From: Cornus controversa
Taxonomy: Eukaryota > Streptophyta > Magnoliopsida > Cornales > Cornaceae
Length of the DNA: 64,000 bases
Direction: 5' to 3'
Assembly: GCA_026545225.1 (NCBI GenBank)
Contig: CM048846.1
Span: forward strand, 12,692,975 to 12,756,974
Shown here: piece by piece, positions 53,800-64,000 of the stretch
How the letters are laid out: each line of letters starts with the position of its first letter
Numbering within the stretch: the first letter of the stretch is position 1
Program-made: the position numbers and the translations under genes
Notes under the pieces: generated by a model
Databases searched by the model: none
Seen by the model: only the letters and a program-made list of their open reading frames with translations
Told to the model about the DNA's origin: nothing

Positions 53800-55400
53800 C
53801 ATAGCCTCTCCTGGTCCGAGCGATATCTAGTGGGGATGATAATGTTCACAAATAGTCTGCTACAGATATGTTTCATATGCTTTGTCAAATCATTTGCATC
53901 ATAAGGGAAAAAAAAGATTTTTTCTTAACAATCACCTATATGAGGTTTTCATTCAAATAATTTTAAAGCGTTGCATCTGTTTTGGAAGGAACATGAATTC
54001 CTAGTAAAATGTCTTAAAAAGAAAAATGTACAAGAACACTCTTTTTTCCTTTTTACTCTTTCAGTTTACCAATTAAAAGATAGAGCTTCTTTTATCATCT
54101 TAATCTCTTTTGCCACTCTCTCCACTATGGTCTACATGACTGAGAGGATAAAAAGTTTCATAATGAATTTGGGACACAGTAAGACTTCCTTATATTTACT
54201 TATAAAATAAAATTGAGAATTTTGATTTTTTTTTCCTTGAGCTAAGAGATCAAATTTTTTATTAGATCAACAAGACAAACATCATTAACATCATTTGTAT
54301 ATTAAAATCACTAAAAACATTTAAGGAGTATTATATGGCAATATCTTGAACAACTTTCTACATATACATCCTCAGTTTCTTCTACCATAATTTCTTGTCT
54401 TTCCTTAGCTTTTTTCGTAGTTGCACCTTTAATATAACAGGAACAAAACAAAATAAAATTAATATAACAAGGAACAAAAGTGGATAGCAGGAGAGAGGAG
54501 ACCTTACATTGTCATGGCTAACCATTCAATTTGTCGATCTAACTTTTGTTCAATTGGTGAAATCACACTTTGATTACAAAAATTCGGAAGTCAATTGTTT
54601 AATTTGTGATCAATTCATACCAACTTAAGTCCATGATACTCTTAGTTTATAAATTTAAAGTTTATATTTTTCATATATTGATAAAAATGAGCCGTCCGTT
54701 TATTAGGCAATTTAAAACAAATTGTTTAATTGAGATTAATATAAAGGGTAAATTTGTCTAATTATAAAATAATTTATCAGAGAAAGAATATTTACATAAC
54801 AAGTGATCAAATAGTTACTTATTAATAATTAAGTTTTAATTTTGGTGACTATTCATATTTTTTTAGTCATTTTAGAGTAATTTTGTTTAAGATTCGTTAC
54901 CAAAATTTAATTTTCAATTATAAAATTATTCAAAAACTAAAAAGAGTCATCACCGCCTTTGTCTTAATCCATATGAATGAGATCGAACATGTAAATTTTG
55001 TCACAAAAAGATTTTACATCAGGTCATTCGTTCAAGAGATAAATATATTTTTATAAAATAAAACTGATAAATAAAATAAAATAAAGAAAATATCAATATA
55101 TGTAGTAGGTTTAGCAATTTATTCAGTTTTTTTTCCTTCCCAAATAATCCAAACACTCCCTTTATTTCTCTCTCACTTTTATTTATTTAGAAGGAAAAAT
55201 GCTTGTTTATTTCGTTTGAGCTTACGGTAGTGTTTGGATTGGCTTTCGAAGAAAAACGATTTTTGATTTTTTCGAGTTCAAAAACTGTTTGCTTTTGAAA
55301 AAAAATAATTTTCGACTTGGATAAGAAAAAAAAAAGGAAGCTAGCTTCCTCGTTGCTTTTGCTAGGACATACTTGTGGAAGTCGGTCGAAGAAGGGGAGC
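53800..55400. other. G6PD-NBP35 intergenic region
   Basis: AT-rich with no gene seen. Near 55230 GTGTTTGGATTGGCTTTCGA resembles the end of the MITE at 34047, and a GTGTTTGGATT copy is inverted near 55140. The part just before 55494 probably holds the NBP35 promoter and 5' UTR. Confidence 0.4.
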
Positions 55401-55493
55401 TTATAGACACGCACCCGCATATATCGGAAGCTGCTTATTCTCGGCGGCGGAGAGAGAAAGTAAGAGGAAGCAGCAACTAGGAGAAAGAGAGAG

Positions 55494-58020
55494 ATGGAGA
55501 ACGGAAGCTATAACGAAATACCCGAAAACGCCAATGAACGTAATATCATCCTTCTCCTTAATTTCTTTTTTAATTTTCATTTCGAATTTGAAATTGTCAA
55601 TCGAGTTTCATTGTTGTAACTTCTCAATTACATATACATGTATATAACACATAAGTTCGATATTCTTATTAGAATTGTTTGTGGGTGTTGTTTCAGATTG
55701 CCCAGGTCCTCAATCAGAGTCTGCTGGGAAATCCGATTCCTGCGAAGGATGCCCTAATCAGGAAATTTGTGCTACTGCTCCTAAGGGCCCCGACCCAGGT
55801 TCCCTCTCTCTCTCTATATATGTATATGTATGTTCATGTACAGGGGTGTTGTGTATATATGGATATGTATAAACTGGTATGTATACATTTTTCATAGTTC
55901 TATGCATGAATTACTTTTTCACATTCAAAATCCACAAACAAGGTTTGTTTTTTCTAGACATATAAATTCTGTAGAATGCCAAGTCCTTGGAATATTAGTA
56001 AATCTTTCTTTTTGAAGTACCTTCCATTAGGTCAATTTAAGGTCAATAGTAGTTTGTTGCTTGGTGCTCCTTTGCGTTAAACAATTGGTGGTTGGGCTAT
56101 CTATTATAAATCTCAATAGAGCTTTGATCTCAATCTTTTGGGATTAATTAAGTACGGGCTTTTCAACTCTATGAAGATTTTGGACCCATATTTCTGTTGG
56201 TTTGTTGGCAAACATGCTCTTTCTAATGGAATTTTGGTCTATGTTCTTTTCAGATTTCTATTGCCATTTTGGTGCCTTGATTAGTGACAGTTCCGTTCTT
56301 GCTAAGAAAGTATTGTTGATTTTTTACCATCTTCTTGTGTTCATATTTAAAATCTGAATGAAGATGAATTAATCACATCTAGGGAAACAATAGAAGTAGT
56401 CTCTTTATATGGCTCTAATAGGTTGATATGTTTTCCATTGAAACTTTTAAAGCTCCTAAAAATTCTAGAGAATACTAGTTATTCCATGATTTGAAAGTTG
56501 TGCCTCTTATCCATGGATTATACGGTTGACACACCTACCGATGCTACATGATAGAAACAATAAGTTGCCACATGATAGGCCAGTGACGAAACAAATTGCT
56601 GTTGTGTTTCATATAATGGTTTGTTTGCACCATGAGCTATTATTTACGGGATTTTTTTTTGTGATGAGAAAGCAGCAATAAGCATATCTTATTATTCCTT
56701 AAATGCATAAAATTTCTATCAACATTCCTTAGATATTTTTAATGTGTAACTTTTTCCATTTTTTGTTTTCTTGGTGGTGCTATTTTTATGAATAAATCAG
56801 AAGATTGGAGATGAGAGGATATCCTGCTGTGGCAGATGCCCAGAACTATGCTTTTTTTAGATCCCAAAAAGTATGCAATGACAGAACCACATTGGGCTCA
56901 GGGGTGCAGCTGCTCCCCCTAGCTGGCTCCTCATTTTTTTTTCACTCTATTGTATGCAATTTTGTAAAATTTTACAAAATCCCCCTGCTAAAATTTCCCT
57001 TTCTAAAAATCTCACTGATTTATCCTTTCTTCTCTCTTTTACTCTTCTGTTTCTTCAAATTTCTTTGATCCCATAAAAATTTTTTGCAGTCCCCTTTGTC
57101 AATCAAACCCTAATTTCCCCCCTTCAAAGTTCTTTCATTTTTCTTTTCTTCTTCTTTAGTTTTTTCTTTCTTCTTGCACTCATGTATGACACCATTACTG
57201 CGCTTTTATTTTTTTGGCTTGCTGTTTTGCTGCACTGTTAGTTGGAAAAAGAATATTTGATCCTGTTAGATGCCCCCCCGGCCACCCCACCCCCACCCCC
57301 CCCCGAAATAAATTCATGAATCTGTCACTGAAATCATGCATGTCAAAGTGCATCATTATTAAGTCTTCATCTTAGGCAAAGCTGCATTTATTGCAAGTAA
57401 TCTTATATTTTTTCCATGTGCATCAGATATGATTTCCAGAGAGAACTATCCTCTCTCTCATGTACAAATTTAAAGAATTTCATTTCGAAGACTTGAGCAT
57501 GATCATAATCCATTCTCCCATGACTCAAACTCGACCATGACCTTAACCAGATATTTTATTTTGGAGAATACTTAGTACTCACTGGTGAGTACCTACAGTA
57601 TGCTGACCCCTCACGTGGCCCAATGACAATTAGCCACATCCTTTTTAATTAAAAAAAACAGAAAATAAGGAAACAAAGTGAATAAAACAGATCGACCCAC
57701 AATCAATGTTTTTTTCTCTTTGGGCAGTCAATAAGAGTTGTGTCTGCTTTTGTACCTGTATTGTTTTAGTTGGTTTGTTCAATAGCAATTGTGGTTGGGC
57801 ATAGTGAAATGATTGACAGGGAGGTTAATGAAGGTGAGAAGTTTAAGCTGAGGCAAAACGAGGGGAGAGATGGTAGTGGGAATTGAGGTTAGAGAGAGGA
57901 GAACGATATGGATGGAGGTGGCGTGAAACTGCCGTCATTGACACTCTCTGTCAATGTTGGGCTCAACTGCTCAAGTGCATATTATTTTTGATTTTGGGTT
58001 TGTCTTGGTGATTGTGGGTT

Positions 58021-58055
<35 letters not shown>

Positions 58056-59280
58056 GGTGATTGTGGGTTTCAGTATATATGTGTTTATATGTATGTTGGT
58101 GATTGTGGGTCGATCCGGTTATTCACTAAGTATTGTAATTGGCATAACCTGGGTGCCCGCTTTTTATTTTTTATTTTTTCCTTTTCCTTTTCTTTCTTAA
58201 AAGTTGATATCCTTCGGTTACCATTTTATTAGCCAATGAACTAGATAAAATTTGCTTGGAGCCTTGGATGCCACCAGAACAGGGCCTTCTTAAAGACAGC
58301 TTATCTTGCATATCATAACCCTGGACTTGGTCAATCTAACCCCATAAATAGAAGTTTATCAAAGAGAATGCTGGGTTTAAAATATTAGGAGTCTTTAACT
58401 TGATGTTGTGGAGGGTAGTTTTAATTGTTCTCTCCTTGCTATCAGCTGGCTTGTTTGAAAGATGTTGAACGTAGTTGCACACTTTGGTGAAAGCAATGAG
58501 TGTGTCACACAGCTGTTTATTCCTCTATTAGCTTTAAAGGATGATTTTTTAGATCATTTAATTTGCTAAATAGAACCTGAGGATGGATATTTTTCTAGAA
58601 TCTTGATATTCTAGAATGGAACTTGAAAATCCTTAATTCCAAACTTCTTAAGAAGAGTTGATGGTAGTTTAATTTGGGGCCCATTCTTATGAAAATGTAT
58701 ATGGTCATTATAAATAAAGCAGTATCTGATAATTAAATCATTACTCTTCATGAGATTTTTTTAAATGTTCCAATAGGTTTTTGTGTGACCATTGGAGTAG
58801 TACTGGACGTTGCAGTTTCTGTCCAGGTGACTCCTGGAATAGTAATGCCGTCATTGCAGTTTAGGTATTCTCATGCCTCTCTTAAGTGGAATGACTGAAA
58901 AAGAACTCTGATTCCATTGTCTGTTATAATAGTTTTGTGTAGGAGTGCATAAAGAACCGATGGAATTGGAACCGTAGTTGAACCAAACCGAACCGTTCAC
59001 TACGGTTCTGGTTCCAAATTTTAGGAACCGTTCCCAGCGGTTTCGGTTCTAGGTCCATTAGGACCGAACCGATGGGAACCGTCCTTGGGACCGGAACCAT
59101 TGGAAATTATATATTATATAATATATAAATACCGTTCTAATTTCTAACCTATTAGGTTTTCATTCTTATTCATTTCCTCACCTCGTGGCACATGACGCAG
59201 AGCACTTCACTCCGACTCTCCGGCACTTCCTCAGCAGTCGAAATCCACTGTGGTCTTGCCATCTCTTTTAAGTCTATGTC

Positions 59281-59318
<38 letters not shown>

Positions 59319-61260
59319 GGAGATCTTGGGTTTTGATTCTTATTCATCTGTAAGATCATTCAGATATTCTTTCCCTTCATGGTTTCAGAGAAGTAGTTGT
59401 ATATTTCGGGATGTATATGTATCCCAGCTCATTATGAGACCTTTAATTTGAAGGTCTGGGAATAGACTCCATTTAACATCTATCCGAGCTTTTACCTATT
59501 GTTTCCAAATTTAATCTTGTTTTTTCTAGTTTATACTACATATATTATTTATAGATATATGTTCAAATTGTGCTTGATGTTCCCTATGATGCTTCATTTC
59601 TGACCATGCTAATGCTGATCAATCCATGATTGAAATATTCCTTTTTATGATTTCTGAGGGAGCATTCTGGTATTTTGTAATTCTTTAAAAAACATTTTCC
59701 TGTTTTTTTTATTTTCCATACATTGTGTTTGGAATGCTGGTAGAGATTTGGGGAGATTTGGAATTCAAAATTGGGTTTTTTTTGTTTCCATACATTCTGT
59801 TCATTCAAAAGAACCGCGGTTCGGAACCGAACCATGCTTCACTATTCAGTTCTATGCCTTAACGGTTCCGGTTCTGGTTCCAAAATTAAGGAACCGAACC
59901 GCGTGCACCCCAGTTTTGTGGTATCTATTGCTGTAGAATGTCTCAGTTTGGTTATCCATGTACGTAGAAAGGTTCCCTGAGTAGGCCTGTCAATTGTTAT
60001 CCATATACGAACCAAGTATGCATCTTATATAGTCATTTTAAGGATTTTTTATATTTTTACTATCGAAATCTCATTTAGTGTATTATTATTTTCATCGTGT
60101 TGCATCAAAGGAATGTATCTTCTATTAACCTAGCTTTGGAAATGATTCACATGAATTTTCAAATGATATGAGTTGAAATCTTTGAAGCGAACTTTATCGA
60201 CTGCATTTTAAAGCAGTCTCACATCTCATAGAGAATAATTTTAATTTCTATTTTGCCAGGAATTGGAATAATTTGCCTGAGGAGAAAATGATTTTGTCAT
60301 GTTATCTTAGTGATATGCATTGCTTCTTCTGCAGACTTGGTTACAATTGCAGAACGAATGGCTACTGTGAAGCATAAGATACTGGTTTTATCCGGGAAGG
60401 GTGGAGTTGGCAAGAGCACTTTCTCTGCTCAACTCTCATTTGCACTAGCCGCAATGGATTTTCAGGTGGGTCTCCTTGATATTGATATATGTGGCCCAAG
60501 TATCCCCAAGATGCTTGGTCTAGAAGGCCAGGAGATCCACCAGAGCAACCTTGGTTGGTCACCCATCTATGTGGAATCCAACCTTGGGGTCATGTCTATT
60601 GGGTTCATGATCCCCGACCCAGATGAGGCGGTCATATGGAGGGGCCCACGCAAGAACGGGATCATCAAGCATTTTTTGAAAGAAGTTTACTGGGGAGAGC
60701 TTGATTTTCTAGTGGTTGATGCTCCACCTGGGACCTCAGACGAGCATATCTCAATTGTCCAATTCCTCCAAGCAACTGGAATAGATGGTGCTATCATAGT
60801 CACCACCCCGCAACAGGTCTCTTTGATCGATGTGCGTAAAGAAGTGAGTTTTTGCAAGAAGGTAGGATTACAGGTCCTTGGTGTTGTCGAGAACATGAGT
60901 GGTTTGTGCCAACCTGTATCAGATTTCAAATTCACGAGGGTGTTGGAGACAGGTGAAGAAAAAGATGTCACGGAGTGGGTTATGGAGTATATGAAAGAGA
61001 GAGCACCAGAAATGCTAAATTTGGTTGCTTGCACTGAAGTATTTGACAGTAGTGGTGGTGGTGCAGCGAAGATGTGTAGTGATATGGGCGTCCCTTTTCT
61101 TGGGAAGGTGCCACTGGACCCTCAGCTATGCAAAGCTGCTGAAGAAGGTAGATCATGTTTTGTTGATACTAAATGTGGGGTGAGCGCTTCTGCACTTAAG
61201 AAGATCATAGAAAAAGTGGTGATGAATCAAGGGATGTCAAGAACGGAAGATGGTGCTTAG
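55494..61260 (+). CDS. NBP35: NBP35-type cytosolic Fe-S cluster scaffold ATPase
   Basis: The family assembles Fe-S clusters for cytosolic and nuclear proteins (CIA pathway). Exons: 55494-55539, 55697-55798 and 60335-61260, 1074 bp in agreeing phases, giving 357 aa. N-terminal Cys 17, 31, 34 and 40 form the CX13CX2CX5C ferredoxin-like motif. Residues 70-78 GKGGVGKST are the deviant Walker A and 178-185 DAPPGTSD follow as the conserved MRP/NBP35 motif. At 236-244 the sequence is NMSGLCQPV, so the C-terminal CX2C pair of fungal and animal NBP35 is reduced to one Cys (C241). As I recall, plant NBP35 proteins generally lack this pair. The ATG at 55494 gives [15 protein letters not shown], a family-like start. 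The last exon carries the whole ATPase domain; intron 2 is 4.5 kb. Confidence 0.96.
56876..57330. mobile_element. hAT-like MITE with C/G-rich ends, 455 bp, NBP35 intron 2
   Basis: The ends CAATGACAGAACCA and, in reverse, CAGTGACAGATTCA match at 11 of 14. Flanking 8-mers AAAGTATG and AAATCATG agree at 6 of 8. Inside the ends are C-rich or G-rich runs, such as GGGGTGCAGCTGCTCCCCC on the left and a poly-C stretch at 57271-57304 on the right. Confidence 0.6.
57331..58939. other. NBP35 intron 2 sequence, no gene
   Basis: AATACTTAGT near 57568 recurs in reverse near 58130, which may mark a small MITE, but this was not established. An (AT)n run lies at 58024-58052. Confidence 0.35.
58940..59912. 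mobile_element. hAT-type non-autonomous element, 973 bp, NBP35 intron 2
   Basis: The perfect 8-bp duplication GTTTTGTG flanks it (58932-58939 and 59913-59920). The ends TAGGAGTGCATAAAGAACCG and, in reverse, TGGGGTGCACGCGGTTCGG form the TIR. The inside has many GGTTCC/GGAACC and GAACCG units near both ends and an AT-rich middle with (CT)n(AT)n at 59280-59318. It belongs to the same family as 42012-42381. No transposase. Confidence 0.85.
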
Positions 61261-64000
61261 ATGTTTGGTATTGTCAAGATCAATTGTGGTGAATGAAGGT
61301 TTTGTTTTCTGCAATTATTTTGTTGCAAATATTAATGGACTTCAGTACTTATCTTATTAACATATGAATCAGGAGTTACATGGACTAAACGTAATGGTTG
61401 TTCCGACGTCAAGTATAAATGTTATTTAGCTTGTGTAACAATGATCTCCTTTGGAAGCCAAGTGCATTTGACTTGTAACAGCCTTTGTTTTATTTCTAAA
61501 GCAATATGGTGAGGTGATTGTAGCAACACAATCTGTAGAGTGACAAGCTTTTCTGGTCGGCATCAGTGTAGTTAGCATATATAGTTTTCACGTTAATATT
61601 AGTGAAGTCCTAACTCAATTTGACCAACTTTGACGAATCCCTGCTCTGAAAAGTGAAAACCCAGCTCTTCTGAATAAGTTCCATTTAGTATGGTCTAAGA
61701 AGCACGGACATAAAACACTAATACAATACACATGAAAAAAATCGACAGACAGCCCAAATAGGTCAAAAAATAATAATATAATATTATATATATGAATTAT
61801 TTTTGCTGATTTTATCTATTACATTATAAAGAACGTACTCACTAGATTACAGTATGGCAGTAAAAAAATCATGCCAGACTTTTCCAGCCATGTCCTAGGG
61901 GCTAGGGGTGTCTATGCCAAACGCACATCACCCCCAATCATGCTTTCTAGTTGATAATTACTTTAATCTCCAATTTCTTATTTTCACTCGTGATATTTTA
62001 GATTTCTAACTAAGAAGAAACATAGGCATGCAATACTTAGAACATGTGTTCATACTTGTATGTTGTTTCCTATAAATATCTTGACCTAAAATATACACTT
62101 AATTTTTTTTTTTTCCAAAAATTGTGCATAATGACACAATCAAACCTGTTGATTCGGGTCGAGCTGATTCGGGTCGAGCAGGCCAAGTGGTTTTACAAAA
62201 TGAGTTGGGAACAGGAGGTGTTCTCCTTCCAAATCGATCCCCGTCCCGATCCCGTCCCTACTCAAAATAAAAATAAAAATAAATAAACTGCAAATGAGGC
62301 AGTCATTGTCATGTTTGCATGAACTGAAAAGCTTCTTTAGTGGTTTGAAGCACTCGGTCTTGATTTCCAGATTGGCACTTCAGAAGGTGCTTTGTAGTGA
62401 TCCAACTTCACATTTATTAATATTTAAAACATGACAAACCGAATAAAGACTGCATAAAGTTGGTGAGTTGTATGTTCAACAAAAACTATTAAATAAAACA
62501 GTGACAAAATCAAAACTCCCAATTGCAGTAAAGGTCCAACGATAACTATTACTGTTGAAATTATCAGCTAAAGTAATTCAATTTTCAGCATATACTAATC
62601 CTGGTAAATAGTTCAAAGCAGCATCCCCAAAATGCATGAGAATAGACAAAAATGTAAAATGCCAGATAGGAGGTAACTTGCAAGCCCATCATCAACAATC
62701 CCTAGCTGGATCAAGGGATCAACATAAACCTGCAAGCAAAAGAAACACACAAGAAAATCAGAATCTTCCAGTTAAGGTTATATCAGCTAAGGAAATAAAG
62801 CCTGGAAGCATGTGATATAGTTCAAATTCAAACTCAGACTACGAATCTTATACCATTAACTAAGAATTCAATATAATTTCTCCCCAAGCCCAAACCATAT
62901 GAAAGAAAACTCCTCACAAGTCACAAACATTTCATCGAAAGAGGTGCGTTATTATGAACATCCAATTTGTGTTCTCTCAGCTGATGTTTTTATCCAGCAG
63001 TTCTGGCATTACCCTTTCTCAAGGAACAAACAAACAATTTGTCCACAGAAACCTGATTTTCAACTTCCTAAATGACAACAGTACCCCATAAGATAGCTTA
63101 GCAGAACATCAGCCCCAACAGAAAGGTCATCAAGAAATCAACAAAATGACCTACCAACACTAAGAATTTAATCAGAATGTGGAAGGTCATACCATCATTG
63201 CCTCCCTCTAGAAGCCATTTTTCTCTAAATTCCACAAACTGCTGCAACTGGGGAAAAAAAACCTCCCAGATTCAGATTGGCAGCCACAGCAGTCCGTCGC
63301 ACTTATCCACCAAGGTAAAACAAACTGGTATTATTGTACACAAAATGTGGAAGAGGCTAACAAAGGTGAACCATCAGACCAAGATCTAAGAAACCGTAAC
63401 CATTGCATCCAAAAAACCCTAACGTTTTGCTATTTTTAAGGTTAAATCTAACCCATGTTTGAATGAATGCATGTGAACATAATTAGATTTTCATTGGGCA
63501 GAAGAATATGTGCACATAATTAGATCTTGCACAATATATTAACACGCTCAAACAAGGCTATGATGAATAGAGTCCGCAAAACAAAAACAAACAATAATAA
63601 CACACTTAGCCATAGACCACCAATAAATGAACTGATGAAGAGGCATGGCAGTACAATTCCGGCTAAAGAAAACCAAAACATTATAAAGAAATGAATTCAG
63701 GCATAAAAATCTTGACCGGATGATGACAAAAGCAAATTCATCCAAAAAAAATAGCAAAAACAAATAAATTGATGAAGACTCATGACCTGCAAAAGAAACC
63801 AAAAGGTCCAAAACATAACAAGGATATGAATTCAGGCATAAAACCTTGACAAAATCCCAATAAGCGATGAAAAGCACTTTCAGGCAAGTCAAATAATCCA
63901 AGCTGATTAAAATCTGGAAGCGTGTCAATACTCATAAATGTTCAACTAAAAGCTCTATCGTTGCATTTGTAGAGATCGCTTGCGTCCATGCTGCATCATA
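61261..64000. other. NBP35 3' flank, no gene established
   Basis: The first few hundred bases are probably the NBP35 3' UTR. A direct repeat TGATTCGGGTCGAGC occurs twice at about 62151-62180. Two imperfect repeats ending GAATTCAGGCATAAAA lie near 63635-63715 and 63775-63850. Exon-like but unassigned minus-strand stretches are noted in the findings. Confidence 0.4.

Noticed and set aside
63548-63928. 126-codon minus-strand open frame
   Set aside because: It spans an imperfect direct repeat and has a hydrophobic, AT-driven composition with no motif.

Overview
This is plant nuclear DNA, from a eudicot by the look of it. It is AT-rich, its genes are split by many short-exon GT-AG introns, and it is full of Ty1/copia, LINE, hAT-like and MITE-type repeats. 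Three host genes are read from sequence with consistent splice phases. They are the 5' half (437 codons) of AUGMIN subunit 6 (AUG6/HAUS6-like, minus strand, exons between 18407 and 2130, continuing past the window start), a complete 15-exon cytosolic glucose-6-phosphate dehydrogenase (plus, 40203-53327, 516 aa), and a complete three-exon NBP35-type cytosolic Fe-S scaffold P-loop ATPase (plus, 55494-61260, 357 aa). The genes have unrelated jobs (spindle and cortical microtubule nucleation, oxidative pentose phosphate pathway, Fe-S cluster assembly), and nothing suggests they work together.

Layout: 1-880 is part of an LTR-like repeat whose ~99% identical inverted copy lies at 30108-30987. 2130-18407 is AUG6. 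Its eighth intron (2256-12935, 10.7 kb) holds two copia retrotransposons in the same orientation, antisense to AUG6: a young one (3013-7961, perfect 5-bp target duplication, 97% identical LTRs, two frameshifts) and, 21 bp further on, an old degenerate one (about 7983-12713). 18.5-39.4 kb has no recognisable host gene and is a nest of non-autonomous elements: a ~1.7-kb long-TIR element, a 7.0-kb element with a 10-bp target duplication, fold-back elements and AT-rich tandem arrays.

39.4-53.8 kb is the G6PD locus. Its introns carry a 1.4-kb TAA-flanked element with a hAT-type MITE inside it, RTE and L1 LINE fragments, a possible SINE and a MITE with a CCA-rich core. 55.5-61.3 kb is NBP35, whose 4.5-kb second intron holds a 973-bp hAT-type element with a perfect 8-bp target duplication. 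61.3-64 kb has no gene that could be established.

No new biological system was found. The most interesting items are the AUG6 intron architecture, the nested elements with readable insertion histories, a GC-AG intron in G6PD, and the loss of the C-terminal CX2C pair in NBP35.
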